Assembly (NCBI GenBank): GCA_963920665.1
Contig: OY987263.1
Location: 44,861,218-44,925,217, forward strand
Source of the DNA: Straminergon stramineum
Taxonomy: Eukaryota; Streptophyta; Bryopsida; Hypnales; Calliergonaceae
Length of the DNA stretch: 64,000 bases
Direction of reading: 5' to 3'
The translations under genes were made by a program, and so were the position numbers. Under the pieces are notes generated by a model. The model was not told the DNA's origin, made no database searches, and was given only the letters and a program-made list of their open reading frames with translations. How positions within the stretch are numbered: position 1 is the stretch's first letter; every line of letters starts with the position of its first letter. This document shows positions 12,310 to 24,323 of this stretch, piece by piece.

Positions 12310-13850
12310 TCAATTCGTGAAAGGACTACGGGTAGATTGAAGTAACAACAAATCAAAATGTGCCACTAAGTCCATTTGCCAGAGAGTTAACTTAAGAGAA
12401 GTCAAATCTTCCAAGCGAGGAGTGAATTTATGTGGGATAGAATCCATGAAAGATTGTACGTAAGGCGATGATTGCAGTACATACTTCGCAGGCATATTAA
12501 TGCCAGCTGCCAGGGTTTCAGTACTGAACACAACTTTGACTGGACTTTTTTGGAACAACTCTTCAATAAAAGCCTTCCAGGTTGGTAAGCAACCTGCATG
12601 ATGCCCAGCTGCTCCCCGCAAAAGAGATTTCACACTTCTGTCTCTGACGGCCTCTGGATGCTGCAGCTGGTATTTTCCAAGAGTTTCTTGTACTTGCTTT
12701 GCCTCATCATCAGACAGTAAGTTACATTCCTGGTACAAGGAATTTATGCTCAAAGGCAAGATCATGACACAATTGTACACTTTGGGCAATGCAAATTAAT
12801 AAATAATCAGATGTTTCTTTACCTCAACATAGCTCACAGCTAAATCACAGCCCTAGCGGCTGAAAATGAACCATATTGCAGGTAACATGTCTCGCTCCTT
12901 CAGTTGCATCAGAGTATCCTTTACTTTCGGAACCTACAAACAGATGTGGATGTGTAGAGCACAGATTCAGCCGCCAGAGTACAAATTGCTCCACAAACAC
13001 GGTGACAGTGAACTCAATTGTCAATCAAAATGACCTTTCAAATTGGTATTTTAGAAGAAACAATAAGGATACACAACTTCCGAAATCTCTTGAAATAAGG
13101 TTTCATATAGTAGGATTATACTTTCCAAAGAATAAGCGCAGTGAGAGGAATCAGCATTTAAAAAAGAGAATAAATTTTCATCCAGGACTATCTGGTTTGA
13201 AATTGTAAAAAAATCGTTGGAATTATTTGATCTACCTGTTTACGACGATGAAACATAATCTGCTCTTCAGCTCGATGTCCGTCCTTTTCTGCATTCGACT
13301 CTCTCCACAGTTCTTACCTCCGAAACCTACGCTAGTACGTAGAGGGGAAAGTTGATCCGTCCTGGAAAGTTCATCTCCAAAGTAATCCAAGAACAGACGT
13401 TTATTCTCTTTTTCATGGATAATCTTCAGTTTCCTGCAACAAAAGAGAGACCACTGAGGCCATCAACAGATGCATCACGAGATCACACATTTATCGCACA
13501 GAAAGTGAAAAACGAGAAGTCAGCTGGCAAGTAAATTGACACACAGGCATAATTTCAGTCCCTGTGTCTTTCAAAACGTCAAGCGAGAAACAACTAGTGC
13601 CTTCAGAGGTGTCGCATGTATTCATGAGCAGCCGACATATCTGAATTACAGATGAATTAAACTATTGCCCTATGTGCACCTTGAATATTAGAATCGGAAG
13701 CTCCTTCATAATCAAGCTGGAAAGAATCGTATAACTCACGGGCTTATGGCAGTTGATTCCTCGTTCGATAAAGGAAGCAAAGCATGACGAGTGGAGAAGC
13801 GCCATTGAAGTGGAACGGGTCTCTTCGAGGCAGTTACTAGTTTTGTAGGA
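12310..13850 (-). pseudogene. ISE2-like relic: middle of helicase core
   Basis: Three or four exons. About 13745-13850 reads KLVTASKRPVPLQWRFSTRH. About 13235-13440 begins RKLKIIHEKENKR and is lysine/arginine rich. About 12838-12940 reads VPKVKDTLMQLKERDMLPAI, then WFIFSR, a TAG stop (12853-12855), and GCDLAVSYVE; relatives have Arg at the stop. 12480-12740 reads LLRGAAGHHAGCLPTWKAF and VFSTETLAAGINMPA (motifs IV and V). Just after MPA about 5 bases look inserted, so the following TAIIA-like block is out of frame. The glycine/arginine-rich motif VI (QMAGRAGRRG in relatives) is no longer readable. Confidence 0.75.
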
Positions 13851-14181
13851 CCATGTACCTTTTCACAAATATCAGCACATGCCATTAATAATCGGTGATC
13901 TCATGTAGAGCGACGATAACTGTCTGCAAGCACCCTTGCAAACCTAGGACTCCTCAAAAATAAAACCCACTGACACGTTTTGCCAATTTCAGGTCAGTAT
14001 GTAACATTCAATATCTGAAGACGACAAATCCATTACTAGGGTATAACTAAACTGCAAGTCAGAAACGAAATGCCAGTGTGTTGTCGGGATATGTCATTAA
14101 ATCTCGGCAGCATTCAACGAAGGGTTTCAGTCTCAAGACTTAGTCCTGGAACAATAAAATGAAGACAGGAAGTTGCACACC

Positions 14182-15379
14182 TTAGTAATCCAGCCAACCA
14201 GCTCTTCCGGACTTGCTATTGTAGCCGAAAGGCAGACCAATTGTACGTCCTTGGGACAACATACTATCTGTAAAGTTCAAGAGAGGAAGTAAAACACGAT
14301 AGATAGATATAGATAGATATAGATATAGATATAGATATAGATAGATATAGATATAATTTTCACAAGACTTCAAACACGCTCCACTGTTAGATTGAGCATC
14401 AATTCTGACTTCGAAGCAACATGACTTGTTGGGGGTCATCCCAACACCTCGCCAAGAAATTTTAAGTAAAAATGTGTCCGGTTCAGTTATAGTACCTGAA
14501 AGGACACAAATAATGCATAACAAGAAGATTACATTAGAAGACCAATTGAATACAAAGGCCAATATTTTTGCTGTGTCTCAGTCACTCAAATATTAATAAA
14601 TCTTTGCAATACTCACTTCGCCCATGACTGTACAATTGATGAGGAGTTGATGTTCCAAAGACTATGAGACAGAGGAGAGAGTTTACTGTTTCCTCCCAAA
14701 CAGTCCCCCTTGAAATATCGTTGAGATAGGGCAGTTCATCCAGAACAATGGCATCCACGTCGACCATTCCTGTGGTACTACCAGCACTGCCAACAGCGTC
14801 GACTGTAATCTTTAGTCCTTGTTTCAGCGGAAGAGACTGCACTGGACTCCCATAACAACTAGGGAAGAGGAATTTCATAGAGTTGAGGCTCACAGATGAA
14901 TTATCATGTAAGAAGATATGTTCAAGTAACAAGAGAAATGCAGCATCAACAGAGCAAGGAAATGTTCTGAGAGAGTGCACCTTTCATAGAGCATATTTCG
15001 CAGAATTTCAGTGGTCATGACCACGATGGGCGCCTTTCTATTCCACACGATATCTCCTGTGAGGAGCCCCACATTGTCTTCTCCGAAGAATTGTCTGTGA
15101 GGGACACGTGCCGATGCTTGAGTGAGCAACACCCCAGCATTCGCGAGCAACAAAAGCAAAGCAGGAACTCACAGAGGCTGTTGATACTTACTGAAACTCA
15201 CGAAACTTTTGGTTTGACAGAGCCTTCAAGGGACTGGTATACAGAAGCCGCTTTCCTGTCGCTAAAATTGCGGCTGCGGCAGCCTCAGCAATGAGGGTTT
15301 TGCCACTGCTCGTAGATGCACATACAACCAGAGATAAACCCTCCAGGAAACTTGAAACACCACTTGCTTGCGACGTCAA
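14182..15379 (-). pseudogene. ISE2-like relic: helicase motifs I, Ia, II and III
   Basis: Four exons. (1) 15193-15379 has motif I, ASTSSGKTLIAEA, and motif Ia, SPLKALSNQKFREF. (2) About 14982-15092 reads FFGEDNVGLLTGD and VVMTTEILRNMLYE. (3) About 14690-14856 reads VDAIVLDELPYLNDISRG, where motif II should be DEVH. (4) 14182-14264 reads CPKDVQLVCLSATIASPEEL, with an intact SAT motif III. The exon edges mostly keep good GT-AG signals. Walker A is intact, but the Asp-Glu-x-His box that couples ATP hydrolysis is changed at two positions (Val to Leu, His to Pro). Confidence 0.8.
14299..14356. repeat. GATA-type microsatellite
   Basis: Runs of GATAGATATA and GATATA inside an intron of the helicase relic, next to the motif III exon. 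On the minus strand it gives a meaningless Tyr-Leu repeat frame. Confidence 0.9.
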
Positions 15380-15727
15380 GCGCACAGAAGATTGCTCCTC
15401 TCACCAACTAGTCCAGATATCGCGACACGGGCTGTCATGATAACATACGACGTGAGAAGCGCTACAATCAGAGGACCGGAACACAACCTCATGATGTTGC
15501 GGGCGTATTGTTCAACGTAAGAAAAACCCTAATAACGAAAACTTGGGGAATTGAACAATACGAAGCGTAGAGACCGTGGAACACAATTCGAAGCCAGGAG
15601 ATCAATCAGGGCAAACCCCGAGCTCATTCCAATTGAACAGAAACTGAATGAGGTACAAAATAAACCAAAGCGATCAAGAGAATTTTGAAACTATTTGACG
15701 CATCCGCAATTCCATCAGTCCCTGTAC

Positions 15728-16235
15728 CTGAAACTCGTCCAAGGGGTAGATGTACAGGGAAGCAACGCCCTCCAACGACATTGTCCGCTCGCATACTCTC
15801 TCCTGCAGGAGTCCTTGCTCAGCCCCCCTCGTCTCCCCACAGAGGCCATCTCCTGCATCCCCAGATTCTCCAGAAACAAAAACTTCTGGACATTCCGGTA
15901 CTGATGCTGCAGCGGAAGACGTCCATCGACAGCCAGCTGCAATCAGGCGTGGCCTCCAACTGCAGCAAGAGAGTTGTACCCCACCCGCAGAAGAGACAGC
16001 GTCAACTGACAGCAGCCCTAGGCCTACTTGAATCCGCAGAGAGGTTATCTGCTTCCAGAGATAAGAAGCGCCTCCTGCATGGGTTGACCCATGTACGGGA
16101 ATTGGAGGTAAAGAGGGACCCAATCTCCAGCAGGATGTCAAGTCCGCGAGTTTGAAGTCCCAATGGTACGAGTCCTGCTGACCGACTGATAGAAATGGTC
16201 AGCGGACGAGAGGAGAAGGTCACGGACGTCGCCAT
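15728..16235 (-). pseudogene. ISE2-like relic: N-terminal exon
   Basis: Starts MATSVTFSSRPLTISISRS, rich in Ser/Thr/Arg and poor in acidic residues, as in a chloroplast transit peptide. Further on, in a different frame, comes SLEGVASLYIYPLDEFQ followed by GTACAG. This matches the segment just before the helicase core of ISE2 (ELxSIYDFxIDKFQ in relatives). The frame change, somewhere about 15930-16010, is one lesion. The acceptor expected before the next exon (at about 15379) reads TGTG rather than AG, so splicing to the Walker A exon may also be damaged. Confidence 0.6.
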
Positions 16236-16912
16236 AGCTAGGGCGGCAATCCAAACTGACAAAAGTGCTACTCAGCAGTGAGAATACGCAACTGCCGTAT
16301 ACTGTACTCATTAATCATCTTCGACGCTACCTAGCTCCTCGACCCTGCAGCAATAATCTCAAGATTTTCTAGATTCCTCCTTCCTCCTTCTGACAGAAAA
16401 AGAGCCGCGTTTGGAACTTTCCGAATGGCTGGGGCCAAGGCCTGCAGAAGTGCCGTCTGTGGCCTGCTGGCCTGCGGGCCTGCTGGGAGTGGGAGGAGGA
16501 CTGCGACACGGTGGGGCAGTTGGTAGTACGGCGTGGGTACAGCCAAAACATTCGCGGCCTTCTTCGTGGATGCTCCCGGCTCGTTAATGAGCAGCGTGGT
16601 TGAGCTTTTATGGGAAAGGCCGGGCAATAATTCTCCCGTATCCTGTGATGGGGTGGTTGCCATTGCCAGACTGCAGGCGGGTAGCAGTAGCAACTTAGTG
16701 TAGTACTTCCTGTTCTAGCTGTTGATGTGGGATGCGGACCGGCGAGAATGGCGTTCTTGCTGGTGGTGGTTTGAAGCGGCCCACATATGAAACCTGCAGT
16801 TTGGTGTGGAGGTTGGACAGGGGCATGTGGTTTGGGGTTTGAGGCTGGAGCGACGGAGATGGTGCCCAGGGGCTGCAACACGGGCAGGCGTGCAGCAGCA
16901 GCAAGCACGGCG
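16236..16912. promoter_or_regulatory. Shared head-to-head promoter region
   Basis: About 680 bp separate the start of the ISE2-like relic (-) from the first in-frame ATG of the receptor kinase (+). The interval is GC-richer than most intergenic DNA here. It should contain the promoter of the kinase and, formerly, that of the helicase gene. I saw no unambiguous TATA box. Confidence 0.45.
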
Positions 16913-16969
16913 ATGGCGAGGAGCGAGCACCTCGTGCAGTCGAAGCTGTCGCCGACGTCGATGAGAGCT

Positions 16970-19900
16970 ATGGAAGTGCTTCTCCTTCTGTTGAGTACTG
17001 CATGCTTGGGCTGTGCACTAGCTGCTGCTGCTGCTTCATCTGAAACGCAAATCTTGCTGAATTTTAAGGCAAGCATTAGTGATGGAGGTGGTGATCTTGC
17101 CCAGTGGTCGCCAGCCGACCTATCTCCCTGCAATTGGACTGGGGTGCGCTGTTCAGCAGGTGTGGTGACGGAGCTCAGTCTCCAAGATATGAATGTCTCG
17201 GGCTCAGTGCCGATCGGCTTGGGTATGCAACTCCTCTCCCTCGCCATGGATTATGCTTGCTCTAACGTTCTTTCGCGCCGTAACCTACAGCACATCATTC
17301 ACGAAATTAGGCCCGAAATTTGAGGTCAGTTCTGTTTGAGGCACTGATCTGTCATTGACACTGATCTCGAAACTCTAAAAATACCTATATAATGTCGTTT
17401 GATAACACTTGCCTTGTGCATTTACGGTATCACTCCGAAGACTTAAATCAATTGTTTGGAGCTTGGTGGAACACCCTAGCTACAGTTAGCTGTGCAGCTG
17501 CGTTGTTAGTTGTGCTTCATAGCCTCTCTTTTGGTACAGAACGTGGCCTTTGACAGCCCCGGCCTATGTGCAGTATGTGTTCAGATTTTGGCAACTTGGT
17601 CTCGTGGGTTTTGTAGATCTCTACGGCACAGTGCGCAAAGTTTGAGAGGAAAATTTAGCCGTTCTTGCCGATTATTTTACGGCATATGTTATAATCGAAT
17701 GTGAATTTAACCCAGTACGGACGCCGACGCCGAGGACTAGAAGTGTCCAAATGAAAGACTTCTACGGAAACTGTAGAAACAAAGAATGCTCCTATTCATC
17801 TAGGAATTTGAAAATTTTTGGCCGACTTCTTTGGTTATCGTCTTTCCAGGGTTAAGAGTCGATAGACAAAGTGACGCTTGTAATGCATCTGCAATTGCTG
17901 GTCGAGACACACTCATAGTCTTCACGTCAATCTTAAATTGGGACTCTATGATGCTCGTAACAATCTTGTTTATTTCCGAGTTTTGATTTCTTGCGATGGT
18001 CTTCGTGTCGATGTTACAGTGTACACGTGTGTAGGCGTGGAGATTGAGAAACTACATGTGATGTGTGCTTAGGTGAACTGAAGAATTTAACGATACTAAA
18101 CTTTGGAAATACGTCGCTGGAGGGTCCGATTCCATCCGATCTTTTCAACTGCACGCAGCTCGTCTATCTCAATCTGAGCAACTCATACATGGAAGGCCTG
18201 ATCCCGCAAGAAATAGCAGAGTTGAAGCTGCTGCAAACACTGGATCTCTCGTTTGCCGGGTTCACGGGACCTCTCCCAGCAGCCTTGGGCGATCTCACAG
18301 CCCTCGAGAATTTGAACCTGTACGCGTCGAGCTTCTCGGGAGAACTGCCGCCCAGCCTGAGCAAGCTGCGAAATTTGAAGGAGGTGCATTTAGGCGTCGC
18401 CAACTTCACCCCCGCGGCCATTCCATCGTGGTTTGGAAACTTCACAAAACTCGAGGTGCTTGTTTTGAGCACCATGAACTTCACTGCAAGCCCCATGCCG
18501 TCATGGTTGCAGTGGATGCCCAATTTGCGGGTACTGGATCTCTCGTTCTGCAAATTGGTGGGCAGCGTGCCTCCTTTCATGGGGCAGCTTAGCAACCTTG
18601 AGATTCTGTTTTTGAACCACAACCTCCTGCAAGGCGCTATGCCCGAGATCTTCAGCAACATGACCAAGCTCTCGAAACTCGACCTGTCGGAGAACCGATT
18701 CGAGGGCCGCCTCCCGCGGTCGCTGACGGCCGCCAGCAATTTGGCTGTCGTTCAGCTGTACTCGAATGCATTTTCCGGTGAGCTCCCATCCGATTTCGGA
18801 CGCCTCACGAGCCTGTATGCACTGGACGTTGCCATGAACAATTTGAGTGGAGTGATTCCTGTCTCCATGTCCAATCTGACCAATCTCAGCATTTTGCATT
18901 TGTATGAGAATCAGTTTGAGGGGCAGATTCCGCCCGGGCTTGCGGACATCCCAAGCCTTACCGAGTTTGTTATCTTCACGAATCGTTTCACTGGTGTGGT
19001 TCCTCAGACTCTCGGGTCCGATGGTGGTCTTGTCCGCTTTGACGTATCCACCAATTTCCTGTCTGGGTCAGTGCCCCCTCACCTTTGCAGCGGACAAGTC
19101 TTGAAAGAGCTCATGTTCTTTGATAACAACTTCTCGGGTCCACTTCCTGCAGTATACGGGCAATGCAAGAGCTTGACCAGAGTTCGGTTTGAAGGCAACA
19201 GGATGTCCGGAGCTTTTCCGGAAAATTTGTGGGGCCTGCCGTCGGTAAACAGAATCTCCATCCAGGACAATTTGTTGGAAGGCACGATTCCCAGTAGCAT
19301 CAAAGATGCAGTTTCCCTGGGCGACCTCTACATTCAAAACAACAAGTTCTCGGGTCATCTGCCTCGTGAACTTGGCGAACTCACATCACTGCACAGGATC
19401 GACGCATCAGGCAACAATTTTGAAGGCTTTATACCTGCCGAATTGAGTCAACTGTTTCAGCTGAACGTGCTGAATCTTGGTGGAAACCGACTCATCGGTC
19501 CTATACCATCGCAACTGGGAAATTGTAGCCAGCTGAATGAGCTGAATCTTTCACGAAATGTGCTTGAGGGCGTTATCCCTGTGGAGCTGGGTTTACTTGA
19601 CGATCTCACGGTGCTGGACGTGTCGCACAATCGGCTGGCAGGGGAGCTGCCCGCTGCACTCTCAGGCCTCCACCTCACGAACTTAGACGTGTCGTACAAC
19701 AATCTCTCTGGAGTCGTGCCGCCAGCTCTGCAACAAGTGGCCAACACCGCCGGCAATGAATTCTTGTGTAGCTTCAACAAGTGCCCCGGCGATGTTGTTC
19801 CAGCCCCACGTAGATCCAGTGACCGGAATTTGCTCGTCTGGGCGGTGGTGGGCACCTTCGCTGCTGCAGTTGTCATATTTGTCTTTGGCTCGTGCTGCAT

Positions 19901-21691
19901 CTGTAGAAGGTACAAACTATTTTCGCAACCATGGAACCGAAAGCATCATGGCTCTAGCGACTCGTGGCACATCACGTCCTTCCACAGGATGTTAATTCAG
20001 GAGGATGAATTCTCGGACTTGAACGAGGACGATGTGATCGGAATGGGCGCCTCTGGCAAAGTATACAAGGTTATTCTTGGGAATGGGCAAGCTGTGGCTG
20101 TGAAGAAACTCATAAACTTGAGCAAGGAAGAGTCTCCTTTCGATAGTGGCTTCAAAGCCGAGGTGAGCAATCGAAGCACCAATCTGGCTTGAAGGCAGAC
20201 CCACATACTCAGAGTTGAGGAGATTATATTTATTTCACTAGCCAAGCTTGGATTCAAGTCGCATGTTATTCAATTCTACTAACTCGTGTGCGTGAGTTAT
20301 CATTCAGGCTGATCAATTTTTTTGCTTTTCTTCGAATGCTGTGTAGGTCGAGACTTTGGGAAACATACGGCACAGGAATATTGTCAAGCTCCTGTGCTGC
20401 TGCTCTAAAGGTTATTCGAATCTTCTTGTCTACGAATTCATGCCCAATGGCAGTCTGGGTGACATTTTGCATAGTTCGAAAGGAGGCTCTCTGGACTGGG
20501 GCATGCGTTTAAAAATCGCCCTTGGCACTGCGCAGGTACTGAGCATTAACTGGATGGTTATTGGTAATGTTGTCGTAGCTAGTGTCAAGAATGCTGATGG
20601 GTGTCTCGTCTACTTACTGTCAGTGTAAACCCAGGCTAGGAGGTATGCCACTTAACAACTATAATGGCGCTGGTGGGTGAATTTTTGACCAGGCAAATCC
20701 AAACCTCTCTTCTGAGTACTGCATTTTATTGCATGGCATTTCTATTTCGGAAAGCGAGTAACGATGTAACGCGATTCGGATTATGATTTGCAGGGATTAG
20801 AGTATTTGCATCATGACTGTGATCCACCAATCACACACAGGGATATTAAATCCAACAACATTCTGCTCGACTTGGACTACCAGGCTCACGTTGCAGACTT
20901 TGGCCTTGCTAAAGAGCTTGAATATGCAACGGGTGATCTTGAATCCATGTCACATGTTGCTGGCTCGCATGGTTACATTGCACCTGGTTAGTAATCTAAA
21001 TCCTGTTTCACTTCTCATACTTGCTTTACCACTGACTGCAACACTACGAAATGCTTGGAAATCTCCACACACAAATTAGAATTTCCAGTTGCCATACATA
21101 TTCATTATCAATATCAACTGCAATTTATACTACAAGTCATTTGTTGTGAGACCTGGTAATCTTAGAATACTGCTGCAGGTTTCCATTGCTTTTAGGTTTG
21201 CCTGCTAGTAGCTATCGTTTCAATTCCCCTCTGCGATATCCTGGTATACGCAAAGACAATTGAAACAAAGGCATACCTTAGTTCGGTTCAGTCCAAGGGG
21301 AATGTGAGAGCTGGAGCGTTGATCGGTGTGAGCTGATGGGAGTTTTGTGCTCTTTTGACTCCCAGAGTATGCCTACACATTGAAAGTTGGTCAGAAAGGA
21401 GACGTTTACAGCTTCGGGGTCGTCCTTCTTGAGCTAATTACTGGCAAGCAACCAACAGACCAGTCCTTCAGTGAGGGAGTGGACCTTGTAGAATGGGTCA
21501 ACAAGGGACAACAAAGCGAAGAAGGCATGAACAAGATCCTGGACCCTCGTGTTGGATCTGCCCCTCCATACGCCATAAATTCCTTCTTGAAAGTGGGAAT
21601 TTTGTGTACCAGCAAAATGCCTGCGCAGCGCCCATCCATGCGCGAGATTGTGAAAATGCTGAAGGAGGTGTCCCCCAATATTATGGAGTAG
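16970..21691 (+). CDS. LRR receptor-like kinase, HAESA/HSL type (subfamily XI)
   Basis: Plasma-membrane receptor kinases of this type bind secreted peptides with an LRR ectodomain and signal through a cytosolic Ser/Thr kinase. Exons: 16970-17222, 18073-20162, 20347-20535, 20794-20986, 21366-21691; all phases agree and give 1016 aa. Residues 1 to about 25 are a Leu/Ala-rich signal peptide. An LRR N-cap follows ([20 protein letters not shown]), then about 20 LRRs (to about residue 650), a membrane helix (about 670-695, [18 protein letters not shown]) and the kinase. G-loop [11 protein letters not shown] (about 738), VAVKK lysine, HRDIKSNN (about 860), VADFGLAK (about 880) and [16 protein letters not shown] are all present, so it should be active. 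An upstream in-frame ATG (16913) would add 19 residues; the later ATG puts the signal peptide at the N terminus. Closest family by eye is HAESA/HSL1; the ligand cannot be told. Confidence 0.93.
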
Positions 21692-24099
21692 GCCGGCAGC
21701 GACAGGACGTACTGCACTTCAGTTAATTTCAAAGTTGTCATGGAGGACAAACGGCCCAAGAACGAGAATCTCAGTCCTCCGAGTCCATCCCGAACTGAAC
21801 TCGCAATCACTACTGTCAGTGTAATTACTGTACCACTACTATTTATTACTGGTGTTGTTTGAACGCACGTGAGGCCATCAATGAGCTCGTCGAATTGCCC
21901 ACCCGTGGCTGGAGAAATCCGTTACCAGAGCTCATCCAGACACACCCAGGCAAGTGGCCATCCCGAGACAGTGAAGTACGGTAAATTAGATCACCACACA
22001 AATACACAATACATCATCTTGCATCTGCTTGACATAACTTAAATTCGATGCATTGGTGCTGTGGATTCTCTTTGAAAAGTTATCAAGGTTGCTCCATTGA
22101 ACAGGAGTGAATTAGACCCCCAAGTGCCGAAATGACCGCAAGTGTCTGCTTCTATTTTGATTGGAGTTGAAATAAATCATTCATGAAGCTTCAAAGAAAG
22201 TGGTGGTTCACATCAAGACTAAGTTAGAGCAGGGAACCCCTCGGATACATACGGTAACTAAGGTTGTGGTGCACATTAGGTTGATGCTGGGGCTGGGGCC
22301 CACACCATTCACCGTGATTGAGAAGTCCACTTCAAATCCTACATGGCTAAAGTAGATTATGTTTTTTTCAATTTCTAAGAAAAAATTTCTTTTCCATCTC
22401 TTTGGTGTGGGCTTAGTTGAAATGCAGGAGAAGCCATGATGCTTTGAATTTCATAATTGTACATTTTAGTTCCTCAATTGGGTCTTGTGATCCACATTGG
22501 TGAATGTTAAAAATCTGAATTCATCACCCCTCCTTTAATCTCCTTAATTTCATACCAAGGCCATTTGAAATATCATTACATATTTTGTCTTGGACCTTGT
22601 TTTTCATGATCACATCTAATAAATTGGGGTGTTATAGAATTCTATTGCAATTTGTGTAGCCTTGGCATTAACCAACCCTAAACAACAAACTACATCAATA
22701 CAAAGAAATTTGGATTTTGAATGGTAGAGATATCTTAGGAATTTCTATAATTGACTATTAGCTTTCAAGTGTGTCTTTTATGGATGAACCAAGGTCTATA
22801 AAAATTGTAATTGTTCATTGTACACTACTATGAACTACGTCCAAAATGATCCAAAAGACCTTCTCTTATGAACCTCATTTGCTTCATGGAGTGTGGACAA
22901 TGTATGCATTGGCAAGTGTCAATGACTTTTCACTTTCCTATGGAGTATTGAACAAATGTATTCTTGATTTATAATGGTCCAAAGTGGATTTTTTTTTATT
23001 ACTAAATTTAAAAGTATACTTGTAAATATAGCCATGTAGGTCAAATATCATGTACCATCTTTGTCATGTCATCAAGAATGAACATGGATTCAGATATTCC
23101 ATTCTTTTAAGATGAAGCCATTTGTATTTTGATATTTTATATATTTTAATAAGAAAAATCATATCAATTATTGAATAAACTCTTAAAATCTCAAAATCTA
23201 AATTTATTAAAAGTTCAAATTTGTATGAAGAAGTGAACATTAAAAAATGCAATTGTCATGTAAAATTGCAATTAAATGTAGAAGTTTGGATGGATAAATG
23301 AACATATTCAACTTACTACTACAAATTATTTTGGAATTTTTTTCAAGGACAAAGTTGAGTAGAAATTAGATAAAAAAAATTCCAGTACTAGTGATATATT
23401 GGATTTTTGGATTGCGATTTAAAAATAGATTACAAATAAAACTGATGAGGTTTTCTTATCTTAATTTAAATCAATTATCAAAAACAAGCATTTTTATTTG
23501 GGGGTGGGTGGGTGGGGGAGCTTAAGGGGCTAAGTCTAAACCCCATTGTAAGAAATGAGCCACTACACTTTCACTTTTCTAACTAATGAGAAGAATGCAC
23601 ATATTTTAAAACTTATATTTCAATTCTTCTAGTTGTTTGACCATCCTATGTGAGTTTTGGATTCTAATACAAATGAAGCATTTTTTGACATGTTTGAAAT
23701 TCAAAAATAAAATGAGTGAAATGTCCAAAAGGTTGCCAAAAGAATTTCATCCATATTGTCAAATGCACAGACTATTTTGTATGAAATTGCAAAGAGTACC
23801 ATTTTCAAGTCTGAAACTCTAAAATGTTAATAATTATCATCAATTTGAGAAGATTATAAACAACCAAAAAATGACATGGAAATGAAAAAGACATCAATTA
23901 AGAGAAGACCTCCCAAAAGATGTAATAACCGACAATATTGAAAGTACTGTAGCGGAAACCAAGCAAGAATAACTCAACTTCAGGCTTGAGAGCCCCCCAC
24001 ACACAAAATGTGGAAGTCGGACGGATGTGAAATTCTAAAATGAGCAGTGCCCGTGAATTATTTTGCAGCTTGCCGAACCCTTCATCCGTCTTGGAAAAG
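21692..24099. other. 3' flank and AT-rich DNA, no gene seen
   Basis: The first few hundred bases probably hold the 3' UTR of the receptor kinase. Beyond about 22.2 kb the DNA becomes AT-rich and I recognise no gene. A GGGTGGGTGGGTGGGGG run at about 23502-23518 is a possible G-quadruplex. Confidence 0.5.
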
Positions 24100-24323
24100 T
24101 TATCCCTTATAAGACACGGACATTTTGTGTATGATGGATGACAAGGAATTCTCTTCTGTAGAATAAAAGTGCAACTATTTATCCATGGAATTAGGGGTGG
24201 AAAGGGGAGATTTTCTATAGTAGTTGGACCTCCAATGGATATATAGATATATAGATATATATAAAAGTAGATGATGTCATACGGTTCCAAAAGCAATGGT
24301 TTCTACGGTCACCAATATGTCGT
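24100..24323 (+). mobile_element. ~230-bp MITE, copy B (tandem with C)
   Basis: Begins TTATCCCTTATAAGACACGG, a diverged form of the family's left end. It carries the same interior landmarks as copy A: GATGGATGACAAGGAATTCT, AACTATTTATCCATGGAATT, AAAGTAGATGATGTC and CTACGGTCACCA. An ATATAGATATAT stretch is expanded inside. Its right end runs directly into copy C. Confidence 0.75.

Larger units (their letters stand above)
8067..16235 (-). pseudogene. ISE2-like: ISE2-like chloroplast DExH RNA helicase pseudogene
   Basis: ISE2 is a plastid Ski2-like DExH RNA helicase needed for chloroplast RNA processing and plasmodesma control. Nearly every segment of the plant protein is found in order on the minus strand, from a Ser/Arg-rich leader that looks like a transit peptide (start 16235) to the C-terminal NRSPISEL motif and stop (8067-8069). 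Exons are separated by GT-AG introns. Disabling changes: in-frame TAG at 12853-12855 (after FIFSR) and at 8450-8452 (where relatives have Trp in an AWASG-like motif), frame breaks near 12093 and 12490, a decayed motif VI, and motif II changed from DEVH to DELP. Several blocks are still well conserved, so inactivation may be recent, or sequencing errors may add to the damage. The gene is essential in Arabidopsis, so an intact copy should exist elsewhere. Confidence 0.85.

Noticed and set aside
8450..12855. Reassigned TAG codon as an explanation of the helicase stops
   Set aside because: The intact receptor kinase and E3 ligase genes both end at TAG, so TAG is a normal stop here.
14182..14562. 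126-codon minus-strand frame with a Tyr-Leu run
   Set aside because: The Tyr-Leu run is the GATA microsatellite in an intron. Only the last ~28 codons (CPKDVQLVCLSAT...) are a true exon of the helicase relic.
16369..17247. 292-codon open frame on the minus strand
   Set aside because: It overlaps the signal-peptide exon and promoter of the receptor kinase, has no domain, and its Pro/Ser/Arg content fits the complement of a GC-rich stretch.
18164..19915. Minus-strand frames of up to 191 codons inside the kinase
   Set aside because: They are antisense shadows of the LRR-coding exon.
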